NCBI GenBank assembly: GCA_041392835.1
Contig: JAWKLF010000001.1
Span: 248,001 to 312,000, forward strand
Origin: OLB11 sp041392835
GTDB lineage: Bacteria > Bacteroidota > Bacteroidia > Chitinophagales > Chitinophagaceae
Reading direction: 5' to 3'
Length of the DNA stretch: 64,000 nucleotides
The position numbers and the translations under genes are program-made. The notes under the pieces are model-generated. The model was not told the origin of the DNA. It ran no database searches and saw nothing but the letters and a program-made list of their open reading frames with translations. Positions 37,455-47,108 of this stretch are shown here, piece by piece. Within the stretch, counting starts at the first letter, position 1. Every line of letters begins with the position of its first letter.

Positions 37455-40400
37455 ATGAAAACAAGTAAACACCTAAAAAACATTCGATTTCTATTTTTTC
37501 TCTGCTTAATGTTATCCAGCTTTGCCACTTGGGCGCAATGGACAGCACTAAACAATTTAGCACCCAACGATAATCAAGGCGTTATGGTTTTGCTCTCAGA
37601 TGGAAGGGTGATGTGTAAATCTGGTGGAGGAGGTGGCTCTGGCCGTATTTGGAATATACTTACACCTTCATCAACAGGCTCTTATGTGGCTGGCACTTGG
37701 ACTTCAACTACTATGGTCAATGACAGACGATTTTTTGCTACGCAAGTATTAAAAGATGGTCGTTTGTATGTTTGTGGTGGTGAATACGGAGCAGGTGGTA
37801 ATGATGGAGAACTATATAATCCAGTAACGAATACATGGACGAACATTCCAGCTCCAGGTGGATTTATAAGTGATGCTTGTTCTGAAATTTTAGAAGATGG
37901 TAGAGTATTACAAGCTATAGTGGGAGGTACACAGCGTACTTGTAAATTGTGGGATCCTGCTACCAATACTTTTTCTGCTGCTGGCAATACTATAGGTAGT
38001 CATAATGAAGCTACTTGGACCAAGTTGGCCGATGGTTCAATTCTGATGGTTCCAAAAAATTCTTTTAACTCGGAGCGTTATATACCAGCTACCAATACAT
38101 GGATAGCCGATGGTGTAGTGCCAGTAAATTTATATTCTGCTTTTGGATCCGAAACGGGTGGAGCTGCTATGTTGCCAAACGGACAACTTTGGTGGGTAGG
38201 CGGATCTGGCAATACAGCCTATTATACTCCTTCGGGAAATACTTCTCCTGGTACTTGGACTGCTGGCCCGAGTGTACCAAGTGGATATGGACAACCTGAT
38301 GCACCCGTAAGTATGATGCCCGATGGTAAGGTTTTACTTACGGTTTCTCCTGCACCTATTTCAGGAAATGTCTTTCAATCGCCAACTCGGTTTTATGAGT
38401 TTAACTATCTTACTAATACGTATACTTTATTAAATGCACCAGGCGGTGGTACATCTTTACCAATTACTTGCTATACTACTAATTTTTTAAATCTGCCCAA
38501 TGGTCAAATTTTATATGGCCAAATGAGTTCTACACAGTATTATGTCTATACTCCATCGGGTACTCCATCTGCTTCTTGGAAACCAACTATTACCGGGTCT
38601 ATTACAAGCGATTGTAATAGTTATAAAATATATGGTACTCAATTTAATGGCCGTTCAGAAGGCACCGTGTATGGTGATGATTGGCAGATGAATACTAACT
38701 ATCCTATTGTAAGATTAAATGGGGGTTTATTTAATTTGTTCAATTATTATGCACGTACCTATAATTGGAATAGTACAGGTGTACGAAGAGGTAGTAATCC
38801 AGATACTACAGAATTTGATTTGCCAGCCGGCTTAGCTAATGGTACGTATAATTTAAGCGTAACGGCCAATGGTATTTCATCTAATACTATTTCATTTAAT
38901 ACGTATCCTTCTTTGACCAGTTCATTATCTGAATCTACATGTTCTGGAGCAATCTTTACGTATACACCTACATATGATAGGAGTTGTGTAAGTAGTCCTT
39001 GGTCTAGGGCTGCTGTTTCAGGTATTAGCAATGCTGCTGCTTCGGGTGCTGGCTCTATCAATGAAACACTTATAAATACAACTACAACTCCCAAAACTGT
39101 AGTATATGAATATACCTTATCACACAATGGGTATACAAATACAGAATCTGTTTCAGTAATTGTTAATCCTAGACCTAATTTGACATTGTCTACCACTTCT
39201 ATATGTGCAGATGTAACAACTGCTGTAACAGCTAGTGGTGCTACTAGCTACAATTGGTTGTCCCCTGTGTTTAGTAGTGCAAGCACCGTGAATTTAACGC
39301 CAACTGGCACTAGAACATACACCGTAGTGGGCTCTAATACATACGGATGCAATGATACTGCATATCTATATGCAAATGCTTCACCAGTTGTAGCAGCGTT
39401 TGCAAGCCCATCAACTATATGTCAAGGCGATACTTCAAATTTGAGTAGAATAGCTTCAAGTTTAGAATTAGATTCCTTATTCACTACGTTAGATGCTGGC
39501 AATGGTGTTTCAGGAAATGTGTTTAATGTTCATGCTAATAAAACCATTACAATTAATAAAGTTAAAATGCACATAAGTTCAGGAAGTAATGCAGAGGTAT
39601 GGTATAAAACGAGTTCGTATGGCAATGCCAATCTAACAAGTTCTACCGGTTGGACTAAATTGGGTGCTACAGTACCCATCACAGCAGCTGGTTTAAATGC
39701 TCTTACGGAAATTCCTATAACAACTACGCTAACTATTCCGGCTGGTGCCACCTATGGTTTTGTAGTAGTTTGTGATGGTTCAAACCGATATAGCAATGGC
39801 ACATTAGTAGGTGCTGTATATAAAAGCAATCAGGATTTATATATAACACAAGGACATGGTGGTACAGGTATGGGAGGAATATTCAATTTTACCAATTCAC
39901 CAAGATTATTTAATGGTGAAATCGTGTACCAAGTAAATAATGTAGTAACTTCTACAGCATGGTCGCCTAGTACTGGGCTTTCAGATCCTGCAATATCAAA
40001 CCCCAAAGCAGGCCCTATATCACCAATAGTTTATACAGCTACTGTAACTGATGCCAACGGTTGTACGGGTACCGGCACTCGCTTTCTGAATGTCAATCCA
40101 GCTCCTATAGTAGGTGCAACAAATACTACTCCCTCTGAGATTTGTTTAGGCAATTCAACGTCAGTAAATTACATCTCACCGAATGTGCCATCATGTAATG
40201 GTGAAATGCAAACGGGTTTTGCTAATACCTATGCGCCAAGTAATTGGGCACTATTAAATTCAAATTCAAATGGAACAGTGAATACGGCTACAAGCCCAGA
40301 TAGCATAAGTTTAGTTTCTAGTGACGGACTTTCAGGAAGTGGTACTACAGATTTTAGTATTACAGTACCATGTACAGGCCAAGTTACTTTTGATTGGCGA

Positions 40401-43262
40401 TACACAACCGTAGATGGTTCATTTTATGACAGACCACGATATGCTGTAAATGGCAATACACCCGTAGAATTTGATACCTATGTTATTAGTGGTGGTAGCT
40501 CTCTACAAACGGGAACTCAATCTATTTTTGTGAACGCTGGCGATATACTACATCTACAAGCCTATTCTACTGATAATGTAGCAGGCTCTTGTACTATTTT
40601 TATTAAAAACTTTGTTGCTCCTACCCAATCAACTCCAAGTCAAACTGTATATTGGTACACAGCTCCTACTGGCGGCACTTATGTGGGATTTGATTCTTTT
40701 ATATATACACCCAAAACAAGTGGTACTATTAAATTTTATGGTGATTTAGTTAATAATGCTACAGGCTGTTTAAGTCTTTCAAAAATAGTTTCGAACCCAG
40801 TACATGTCAATGCACTTCCAGAAGTTTCTACTAGTGCTACTCCTTCTACTATTTGTGCTGGGCAAACTTCGCAACTTTTAGCAACTTCAACTAGTATAGA
40901 GCAAGACTCTTTACAGACACCATATAATTCAAACAATGGACTATCAGGAAATGCTTTTGATATAACAGCATCTAAAACCATAACGATTACAGATTTTAAA
41001 ATGAACATCGGCTCGGGTACTCAAGCAGAAGTATGGTATAAGGCTGGAGGTTATGGTAATGCCAACGTAACAAGCAATACAGGATGGACTAAACTAGGTG
41101 CAACAGTGGCTATTACTGCAGCGGGTAATGATTTGCCTACCTTAATTCCTACAACTGCTAATCTTACTATACCAGCCGGACAAACGTATGGGATAATTAT
41201 AGTTTGTAATGGAAATAATAGATATACCAATGGCACGGCAGTGGGAAATGTAGTTGTTAGCAACCCCGACTTAAGTATCTATGAAGGCCATGGTGGTAGT
41301 GGTATGGCAGGCGCATTCAGTTTTAACCTTTCACCAAGAATCTGGAATGGAGAGGTTATTTACACGGTAAATAATGGTATTAGTGGTATTGCTTGGGCGC
41401 CTAGTACGTCATTAAGTAATGCTAGTATTTCTAATCCAGTAGCAAGTCCTACAAATAGCACAATTTATAATGCTACCGTAACAGATGGCAATGGTTGCAC
41501 TACTACAAAACCTATCAACGTTTATGTCAATACGGTTCCTTTAGGCACTGCATCGGCATCGCCTACACCAATTTGTTTAGGAGCACCTATATCGCTTAAC
41601 TATGTGGCTCCTGCCGGATTGCAATGTACTGGTGCTATACAAAGTGGGTTTGCTGGCACCTATGCACCTGCCAACTGGACAACTTTAAATTCTAATTCTA
41701 ATGCTACTATCAATGTGGGCTCTGCGCCTGCAAGTATCAGTATGGTATCTAGTAATGGTTTAAGCGGATCTGGTTTTACAAATTATACCATTACAACACC
41801 ATGCTCTGGTATACTTTCATTCGATTGGTCATACACAACCGTAGATGGCGCCACATATGATTATCCTCGATATGCAATCAATGGGGGTTCATATAATTTA
41901 TTCCCAGGCTACTCAACGGGTTTAGGCACAACACCACAAAATGGAACTGTAAATATTCCAGTAGTAGCTGGACAGTCTTTCAGTTTACAAATTTATTCTA
42001 CAGATAATGTAGCTGGAAGCTGCACTGTAAACATCACCAATTTTAAAGCACCAATACAATCTACAGCTACCGAAACAGTAGCATGGTATTCTGCTTCTAC
42101 AGGAGGCACCTTGTATGGTAGTTCAAACCCTCAAACGCATACGCCTACCGTCTCAGGAGGTAAGGTTTACTATGCTCAAGTAAGCAATACAAGCAATGGC
42201 TGTGTAAGTGCTTCAAGAGTGGCAAGCAATGTAGTAACTATTAATCCATTACCAAATGTAGTAGCTAGTGCAAGCCCTTCTACTATATGTAATGGTAGTT
42301 CTACTACTTTAACTGGAACGGGTGCATCAAGCTATGTTTGGAATCCTGGAGCTATAGGTGGCAACAATGTAGTTGTGGCACCTTCGAGTGCAACTACTTA
42401 TACCGTTATCGGATTAGATGGCAATGGTTGTACGAAAACAAATACAGTAGCCATCGCCGTAAATCCAAAACCTACAGTATCGATTACATCAAGTGCTAAT
42501 AGTGTATGTAATGGATCGTCGGTAAGCTTAACAGGCAATGGTGCTTCTACCTATGTATGGAATCCTGGAGGGTTGACAGGTACAACAGTTTCGCCAACAG
42601 TAAATGGCAATACCACCTATACCGTTACAGGTACTAGTGCTTTAGGATGTACCAATACTGCAACAAAAACTATTACGGTTACTACTTGTTCAAATGCTAT
42701 CACATTGAAGTTTTATATTCAAGGTTATTACGCTGGCGGTGGTACTATGTCTACGGTATTACTTAATCAAGGTATAGGTTCAAGTGCTACCAATGTGGAT
42801 GATGTAACAGTAGAATTGCACAATGCTACTTTCCCTTATGCATTAGCACATACTACTTCGGCTATGTTGCAAAGCAATGGTCAGGCTGTTGCAAACTTTC
42901 CTGGAACAGTGAGTGGTAGCTACTATATAGTTATTAAACATAGAAATTCTATTGAAACGTGGAGTGCTAACCCTTATACTTTTACAGGCACAAACAACTA
43001 TGATTTTAGCAATGCTATAAGTAAAGCCTATGGCTCCAATCAAGTAGAAGTAGAAACAAATGTTTGGTCGCTTTATAATGGCGATGTAAACCAAGATGGT
43101 TTTATAGACATCTTTGACTTTTTGGATTGGGATGTAGATAATCAAAACTTTGCAAGTGGTTATTTTGTTACCGACCTCAACGGCGATGGCTTTGTAGATA
43201 TCTTTGATTTCTTAATTTGGGACCCTAATAATCAAAACTTCATTGGCTTGTTGACACCATAG
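37455..43262 (+). CDS. Giant secreted kelch/galactose-oxidase-like protein with tandem repeats and dockerin-like C-terminus
   Basis: This is a protein of about 1,935 residues. The signal peptide (MKTSKHLKNIRF..., cleavage near TWAQ) decides the start; an in-frame ATG at 37398 lies before it. Order: a kelch-type propeller (about 30-380: LLSDGRVMCKSGG, LKDGRLYVCGGEYG, LADGSILMVP), a region near 400-480 resembling the domain after galactose-oxidase propellers, PKD/Ig-like domains (about 485-645), then two exact-length 478-residue repeats (about 650-1605). Two more Ig-like domains open ASPSTICNGSS. The C-terminus holds two dockerin-like calcium loops (GDVNQDGFIDIFDFLDW and DLNGDGFVDIFDFLIW). No YPNP-type T9SS tail is present. 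Likely a surface or matrix protein; whether it anchors through the dockerin-like pair is unknown. Confidence 0.88.
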   Translation: MKTSKHLKNIRFLFFLCLMLSSFATWAQWTALNNLAPNDNQGVMVLLSDGRVMCKSGGGGGSGRIWNILTPSSTGSYVAGTWTSTTMVNDRRFFATQVLKDGRLYVCGGEYGAGGNDGELYNPVTNTWTNIPAPGGFISDACSEILEDGRVLQAIVGGTQRTCKLWDPATNTFSAAGNTIGSHNEATWTKLADGSILMVPKNSFNSERYIPATNTWIADGVVPVNLYSAFGSETGGAAMLPNGQLWWVGGSGNTAYYTPSGNTSPGTWTAGPSVPSGYGQPDAPVSMMPDGKVLLTVSPAPISGNVFQSPTRFYEFNYLTNTYTLLNAPGGGTSLPITCYTTNFLNLPNGQILYGQMSSTQYYVYTPSGTPSASWKPTITGSITSDCNSYKIYGTQFNGRSEGTVYGDDWQMNTNYPIVRLNGGLFNLFNYYARTYNWNSTGVRRGSNPDTTEFDLPAGLANGTYNLSVTANGISSNTISFNTYPSLTSSLSESTCSGAIFTYTPTYDRSCVSSPWSRAAVSGISNAAASGAGSINETLINTTTTPKTVVYEYTLSHNGYTNTESVSVIVNPRPNLTLSTTSICADVTTAVTASGATSYNWLSPVFSSASTVNLTPTGTRTYTVVGSNTYGCNDTAYLYANASPVVAAFASPSTICQGDTSNLSRIASSLELDSLFTTLDAGNGVSGNVFNVHANKTITINKVKMHISSGSNAEVWYKTSSYGNANLTSSTGWTKLGATVPITAAGLNALTEIPITTTLTIPAGATYGFVVVCDGSNRYSNGTLVGAVYKSNQDLYITQGHGGTGMGGIFNFTNSPRLFNGEIVYQVNNVVTSTAWSPSTGLSDPAISNPKAGPISPIVYTATVTDANGCTGTGTRFLNVNPAPIVGATNTTPSEICLGNSTSVNYISPNVPSCNGEMQTGFANTYAPSNWALLNSNSNGTVNTATSPDSISLVSSDGLSGSGTTDFSITVPCTGQVTFDWRYTTVDGSFYDRPRYAVNGNTPVEFDTYVISGGSSLQTGTQSIFVNAGDILHLQAYSTDNVAGSCTIFIKNFVAPTQSTPSQTVYWYTAPTGGTYVGFDSFIYTPKTSGTIKFYGDLVNNATGCLSLSKIVSNPVHVNALPEVSTSATPSTICAGQTSQLLATSTSIEQDSLQTPYNSNNGLSGNAFDITASKTITITDFKMNIGSGTQAEVWYKAGGYGNANVTSNTGWTKLGATVAITAAGNDLPTLIPTTANLTIPAGQTYGIIIVCNGNNRYTNGTAVGNVVVSNPDLSIYEGHGGSGMAGAFSFNLSPRIWNGEVIYTVNNGISGIAWAPSTSLSNASISNPVASPTNSTIYNATVTDGNGCTTTKPINVYVNTVPLGTASASPTPICLGAPISLNYVAPAGLQCTGAIQSGFAGTYAPANWTTLNSNSNATINVGSAPASISMVSSNGLSGSGFTNYTITTPCSGILSFDWSYTTVDGATYDYPRYAINGGSYNLFPGYSTGLGTTPQNGTVNIPVVAGQSFSLQIYSTDNVAGSCTVNITNFKAPIQSTATETVAWYSASTGGTLYGSSNPQTHTPTVSGGKVYYAQVSNTSNGCVSASRVASNVVTINPLPNVVASASPSTICNGSSTTLTGTGASSYVWNPGAIGGNNVVVAPSSATTYTVIGLDGNGCTKTNTVAIAVNPKPTVSITSSANSVCNGSSVSLTGNGASTYVWNPGGLTGTTVSPTVNGNTTYTVTGTSALGCTNTATKTITVTTCSNAITLKFYIQGYYAGGGTMSTVLLNQGIGSSATNVDDVTVELHNATFPYALAHTTSAMLQSNGQAVANFPGTVSGSYYIVIKHRNSIETWSANPYTFTGTNNYDFSNAISKAYGSNQVEVETNVWSLYNGDVNQDGFIDIFDFLDWDVDNQNFASGYFVTDLNGDGFVDIFDFLIWDPNNQNFIGLLTP
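39402..40835 (+). repeat. Internal tandem repeat unit A of the giant protein
   Basis: This is a 1,434-bp (478-codon) unit beginning at the codons for ASPSTICQG. It contains a jelly-roll-like module (NKTITINKVKMHISSGSNAE, WYKT, TGWTKLGATV, HGGTGMGG), an Ig-like module (AWSPSTGLSDPAISNP), and a module with SGSGTTDFSITVPC and FDWRYTTVDGS. The next unit has exactly the same length. Confidence 0.85.
40836..42269 (+). repeat. Internal tandem repeat unit B of the giant protein
   Basis: This is the second 1,434-bp unit, parallel to unit A module by module (SKTITITDFKMNIGSGTQAE, TGWTKLGATV, HGGSGMAG, AWAPSTSLSNASISNP, SGSGFTNYTITTPC, FDWSYTTVDGA). It ends where a third ASPSTIC opening (42270) starts the following Ig-like domains. 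The two units have clearly diverged at the nucleotide level, so the duplication is not recent. Confidence 0.85.
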
Positions 43263-43283
43263 AGCATATAAAACAAATTCACA

Positions 43284-43320
43284 AGGAGGCTGTCTCTGAA
43301 AAGAGATGGCCTCTTTTTTT
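43284..43320 (+). terminator. Intrinsic terminator of the giant protein gene
   Basis: The stem GAGGC-TGTCTCT / AGAGAT-GGCCTC around GAAA is followed by a T-run of seven, about 20 bp past the stop. Confidence 0.9.
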
Positions 43321-43367
43321 ATTTGCTAAAAAATCAAATAAAAAACAAGCACCCTCTTAGGTATTTT

Positions 43368-44327
43368 CTAATTACCATAAAAACCACTCTCAATAATTTT
43401 TTTGTTTGCAACTTTCAACCATGGATCAATAAAAATAAACTTAGTGTAATCGTTTTTTAGTTGGTATTGGTATTTTAAATAATAGTCTTCCAGCGAATCC
43501 AAAAGGTGTTTTTTTCGTATCGCATTGGTGTAAGAAATTTGTGCACTATCTAATTCTGGAATCATCCAAGGACGAAAAACCCATTCAGCATTTTTTGTAT
43601 CATTTGCAATAAGCATTTTTTGAAATGTTATCGGTGGGATATGACCATTTAAAAGTTCGTTTCTTAAGATATTAAAAATTGAATCGCTGATTCTAAGTCG
43701 GCAATGCCAAAATATAAGACTAAAAGTATGGATATAGTCAAAAGGGCTTGAATACTTAAAAGAATAGCCAACTTTATAAAACGAGGGGTAACCTTTTTTA
43801 GTAATATATTGCGTAAGTAGATTTAAATTGTGTTGATCGATAGAGTCTGATAATTGTTCAAAATTTTCTGAGTGCCTTATTTTTTGATCGTTGTAATAAA
43901 GTGTTTCGTTTAAATAAATTAGTTCTGTGTCAGCCATTTCTATGTCTGAACATTTAGAATAATAATTAACGGTGTCCAATATGCTTTGAAATAAATGAAG
44001 ATTAAATAAACTATCCTGAAAGAAACCAATATTAAATTTCTTCTTCCCCAATTCTTTACACATTTGTAGAGTGCGTTTTTCATTTTGAGAATAGTATGCA
44101 GTTAAAAAAGTATTATATAAATCTTTAGCCTGTGCTTGACTCTTTGAAAATGCTAATTGGTATATTGAATCTGCTTTATGATATTCTTCTTGAATTATTT
44201 TTTTCTCTGCTAGGTATACTAAATCATAATATTGTATTAAATTCTCATCTTGAGAATAAACTAGTAGCGTTTTGCATAACAATAAAACAAAAAAAATTAT
44301 TTTCATATACATGTGAAAAAAACGCAT
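43368..44327 (-). CDS. Hypothetical secreted protein
   Basis: This is a protein of about 319 residues with a hydrophobic N-terminus and cleavage near VYSQ. The N-terminal part has a helix-rich, TPR-like stretch (YYDLVYLAEKKIIQEEYHKAD, SIYQLAFSKSQAQAKDLYNT). The rest resembles no family I recognise (FSLIFWHCRLRISDSIFNIL, WVFRPWMIPELDSAQISYTN). Three in-frame Met codons are possible (44327, 44312, 44306). I take 44327, the first after the -7 box at 44346. It converges with the giant gene's terminator and is followed upstream on the same strand by the copper ATPase 3' end 54 bp away from its promoter. Confidence 0.7.
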   Translation of the reverse strand: MRFFHMYMKIIFFVLLLCKTLLVYSQDENLIQYYDLVYLAEKKIIQEEYHKADSIYQLAFSKSQAQAKDLYNTFLTAYYSQNEKRTLQMCKELGKKKFNIGFFQDSLFNLHLFQSILDTVNYYSKCSDIEMADTELIYLNETLYYNDQKIRHSENFEQLSDSIDQHNLNLLTQYITKKGYPSFYKVGYSFKYSSPFDYIHTFSLIFWHCRLRISDSIFNILRNELLNGHIPPITFQKMLIANDTKNAEWVFRPWMIPELDSAQISYTNAIRKKHLLDSLEDYYLKYQYQLKNDYTKFIFIDPWLKVANKKIIESGFYGN

Positions 44328-44345
44328 TGTAGGTTTATCAACAAT

Positions 44346-44353
44346 CAAAGTTA
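44346..44353 (-). promoter_or_regulatory. -7 box of the hypothetical secreted protein gene
   Basis: The minus strand reads TAACTTTG, 18 bp before the ATG at 44327. It rules out the most upstream frame opening (44348) as a start. Confidence 0.55.
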
Positions 44354-44401
44354 TCTGATGTATTAAAATAAGAAATAAAAGTTTTCTTTTAGCACTTATT
44401 T

Positions 44402-46510
44402 CTATTTTACATTTTTATATCGCAAACGTAGCGAATTAATAATTAATACTACATCGCTAAGTGCCATAATACCTGCACCCCAGGTAGGTGTCAAAAATCC
44501 CATGGCTGCTATAGGAATAGCTATAACATTGTAGAAGAATGCCCAAAATAAATTTTGCTTTATGGTAATAAATGTATGTTTTCCAAGACCAATGGCAAAT
44601 GGAATAGCGGCTAAACTATTTTTGAGTAGTATAATATTGGCACTTTGTATAGCTATTTGAGAAGCCTCGCTCAACGATATGCCAATGGTAGCTTGGCTTA
44701 GAGCTGGTGCATCATTAATACCGTCGCCTACCATTGCTGTTGGTTTTTCTTGCACCAAACTCTGAAGTTTTTTTAATTTATCTTCGGGCAAGTACTCACT
44801 ATATACAGTTTGTATGCCTACTTGTTGGGCTATATGTTCGCATTTATCTTTTCTATCACCACTAAGTAATATGGTTTCGTAGCCAGCATTATTGAGTTCA
44901 GCTATTGTTTCTTTTGCTTGTGCTCTCAGCTCATCTTCAAAATCTATAAAGCCTACTACCTCATGATTTTTTAATAAAAATAAATCATGCTCAGCATCAT
45001 CATGCTTTGCATGAAGCAAACGTTTTGAACCGGCTTGCCAATAATTATTTTCGAAGTCGTATGCTTCTATACCAATACCTTTTATCTCTTTTATATTTTT
45101 CAAAGTAAAAGTTTCTTGTGTGCCTAAATAGGCAAGCAGCGTTTGTGCTATAGGATGACTTGAATGTAATTCTAATTGATAGAGAACGCTATCAAATACT
45201 TTTTGATCAATAAATTGTTGTTTGTTTTTTACTTTTAATTTACCAGTAGTCAAGGTACCGGTTTTGTCAAACACAAAACGTTTGATGGTGCTTATTTTTT
45301 CTAAGCTATCTCCACCTTTTACTAATATACCTTTTCGGGCAGCCCTTCCAAGCCCTACCATTACAGCTGCAGGAGTGGCCAATCCCATGGCGCATGGACA
45401 TGCTATTACCATCACCGCTATCGTTCGCATCATACTTTCGGCAAAGGGTTGATGAGCAAAAAAATAATTAATAAAAAATGTAAGAACAGCTATGGCGATA
45501 ACGATAGGAACAAAAATAGCGCTAATCTTGTCTGCCAGTTTTTGCAAAGGAGGTTTACTAGCTTGCGCTTCATTGACCAATCGAATAATATTGGACAAAG
45601 CAGTTTGATTTCCTATGGCCGTGGCTTTCATTCTTATATTGCCATCGGTAACAATAGTGCCTCCAATGAGTTTACTGTCTATATTTTTTACTACAGGCAA
45701 ACTTTCGCCAGTAAGCATACTTTCATCTACAGTAGCTTCACCTTTAATCAATATGCCATCAGTTGGAATTTTTTCGCCTGTGTTTACTTGCAATATATCA
45801 TCTAAGCGTATAAAACTATTTTCAACATGTTGTATGGTTTCTTTGCCTATGCTATCTGTAAGTACTATATGTGCAATTGTTTTCTGATACTTCATTAAAG
45901 CTTTGAGCGAAGTTGCTGTTGCTTTGGAAGTGTATTCTTCCAAAAAATGGCCAGCCAACACCAAGGTAATGATGGATGCAGTGGTTTCAAAAAACAAAAA
46001 ATCGTGTACACGATTAGGAAAATAAATCCAACCCAAAAGGCTATAAAAGTATGCTGCGCTGGAACTCAAAAAAACTAATAAATCCATATTGGGTAGCCTA
46101 TTGCGTATAGAACGCCAAGCGCTTTGACCAAAATAATAAACACCTATAATATACACTGGAGTAGCCAATGTGCATTGTAGCCATGCTTGATGTAGTGGTT
46201 TCCATGATAGAAACATGTGTGCAATAAGAGGAAGCCAAAAGATGCCACTGATGAGTAATAGTGTTTTTACTTTATCAGATTCTTGCATAGTAGTAGCATC
46301 GTTTTCACTACGAATATGATAGCCTAATTTTTCGATAGTATCTAAAAAGGGTTTTACATCATCCGACTCTTCTAACTGAAAAATTATATCGCCAGTTGAG
46401 GCATTAGCAAGTATCTCCTTGGCTCCTTTTTTTTCTAATTGGTTTTTTATGGTTAGTGCACAATTGCCACACGTCATACCATCTACTTGATATTGATAGG
46501 TCTGATTCAT
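44402..46510 (-). CDS. copA: Copper-type heavy-metal translocating P-type ATPase
   Basis: This is a 702-residue P1B-type ATPase that exports monovalent copper (or silver) across the inner membrane. It has one N-terminal HMA domain with the metal-binding GMTCGNC (13-19) and eight predicted membrane helices. Other motifs are the actuator TGES in DESMLTGESLPV, the intramembrane CPC metal site in IACPCAMGLATP, the phosphorylation site DKTGTLT, the HP motif SSHPIAQTL and GDGINDAPAL. The CPC and N/YN-type residues favour Cu(I). No copper-responsive regulator or chaperone lies next to it. A -7 box lies at 46524. Confidence 0.93.
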   Translation of the reverse strand: MNQTYQYQVDGMTCGNCALTIKNQLEKKGAKEILANASTGDIIFQLEESDDVKPFLDTIEKLGYHIRSENDATTMQESDKVKTLLLISGIFWLPLIAHMFLSWKPLHQAWLQCTLATPVYIIGVYYFGQSAWRSIRNRLPNMDLLVFLSSSAAYFYSLLGWIYFPNRVHDFLFFETTASIITLVLAGHFLEEYTSKATATSLKALMKYQKTIAHIVLTDSIGKETIQHVENSFIRLDDILQVNTGEKIPTDGILIKGEATVDESMLTGESLPVVKNIDSKLIGGTIVTDGNIRMKATAIGNQTALSNIIRLVNEAQASKPPLQKLADKISAIFVPIVIAIAVLTFFINYFFAHQPFAESMMRTIAVMVIACPCAMGLATPAAVMVGLGRAARKGILVKGGDSLEKISTIKRFVFDKTGTLTTGKLKVKNKQQFIDQKVFDSVLYQLELHSSHPIAQTLLAYLGTQETFTLKNIKEIKGIGIEAYDFENNYWQAGSKRLLHAKHDDAEHDLFLLKNHEVVGFIDFEDELRAQAKETIAELNNAGYETILLSGDRKDKCEHIAQQVGIQTVYSEYLPEDKLKKLQSLVQEKPTAMVGDGINDAPALSQATIGISLSEASQIAIQSANIILLKNSLAAIPFAIGLGKHTFITIKQNLFWAFFYNVIAIPIAAMGFLTPTWGAGIMALSDVVLIINSLRLRYKNVK

Positions 46511-46523
46511 ATGTTTAGTACAT

Positions 46524-46531
46524 CAAAGTTA
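46524..46531 (-). promoter_or_regulatory. -7 box of the copper ATPase gene
   Basis: The minus strand reads TAACTTTG, 13 bp before the start codon. An inverted repeat CTGCTA-CC-TAGCAG at 46570-46583 lies about 40 bp further upstream and could be an operator, but this is weak. Confidence 0.55.
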
Positions 46532-46694
46532 CACGTTAATTCGGGAACGAAATGTAATATATCTTACATACTGCTACCTAGCAGAATAAGTCCAAGGTAT
46601 GCAATAGAAAAGAGAGAGCAGCTTGCATTATTTAGGATAAAAAGAAAACTTTGGCTCTCTCCATGTATTTTTGATGCTTGAAAATGGATTTTGT

Positions 46695-47108
46695 ATGGAG
46701 TTTATTTACACATTAAAAGAAATACAGCAAGCGGCACAATGGATCATTCAATTGACGTTGAAACTAGCAGATTGTATTGCCTTTTATGCACCTATGGGTG
46801 CCGGCAAAACAAGTCTAATAAGAGCACTCGGTATAGAATATCAAGTAATTGATAATGTCAATAGCCCTACTTTTTCTATAATAAATGAGTATAAAACCAA
46901 AGACGGTAAAAAAATATATCACATGGATTGGTATCGACTACAAAACGAACAAGATGCCGAACAAGCTGGGGTATTGGAAGTACTGGAATCGAATGCTTTA
47001 AAGTGGATAGAATGGCCTCAGCAGGCAGAAGGATTATTGCCTTTGAATACAATGAAGTTTTCAATAGAAATTATAGATGAGCACACACGCAAGCTTATAA
47101 AGCTTTAA
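46695..47108 (+). CDS. tsaE: tRNA threonylcarbamoyladenosine biosynthesis ATPase TsaE
   Basis: This is a protein of about 137 residues. The P-loop APMGAGKTSLIRAL (about 31-44) is followed by SPTFSIINEY (about 60-69), the YHMDWYRL motif and KWIEWPQQA, all typical of TsaE. With TsaB and TsaD it completes t6A37 on ANN-decoding tRNAs. I start at MEFIYTLKEI (46695), which matches the family, not the ATG eight codons upstream at 46671. The 3' end overlaps the convergent BatE gene by 14 bp. Confidence 0.95.
   Translation: MEFIYTLKEIQQAAQWIIQLTLKLADCIAFYAPMGAGKTSLIRALGIEYQVIDNVNSPTFSIINEYKTKDGKKIYHMDWYRLQNEQDAEQAGVLEVLESNALKWIEWPQQAEGLLPLNTMKFSIEIIDEHTRKLIKL

Noticed and set aside
46570..46583. CTGCTA-CC-TAGCAG palindrome upstream of copA as a copper operator
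   Set aside because: A 6-bp inverted repeat is expected by chance at this scale, and no CueR/CopY-type regulator gene is nearby.
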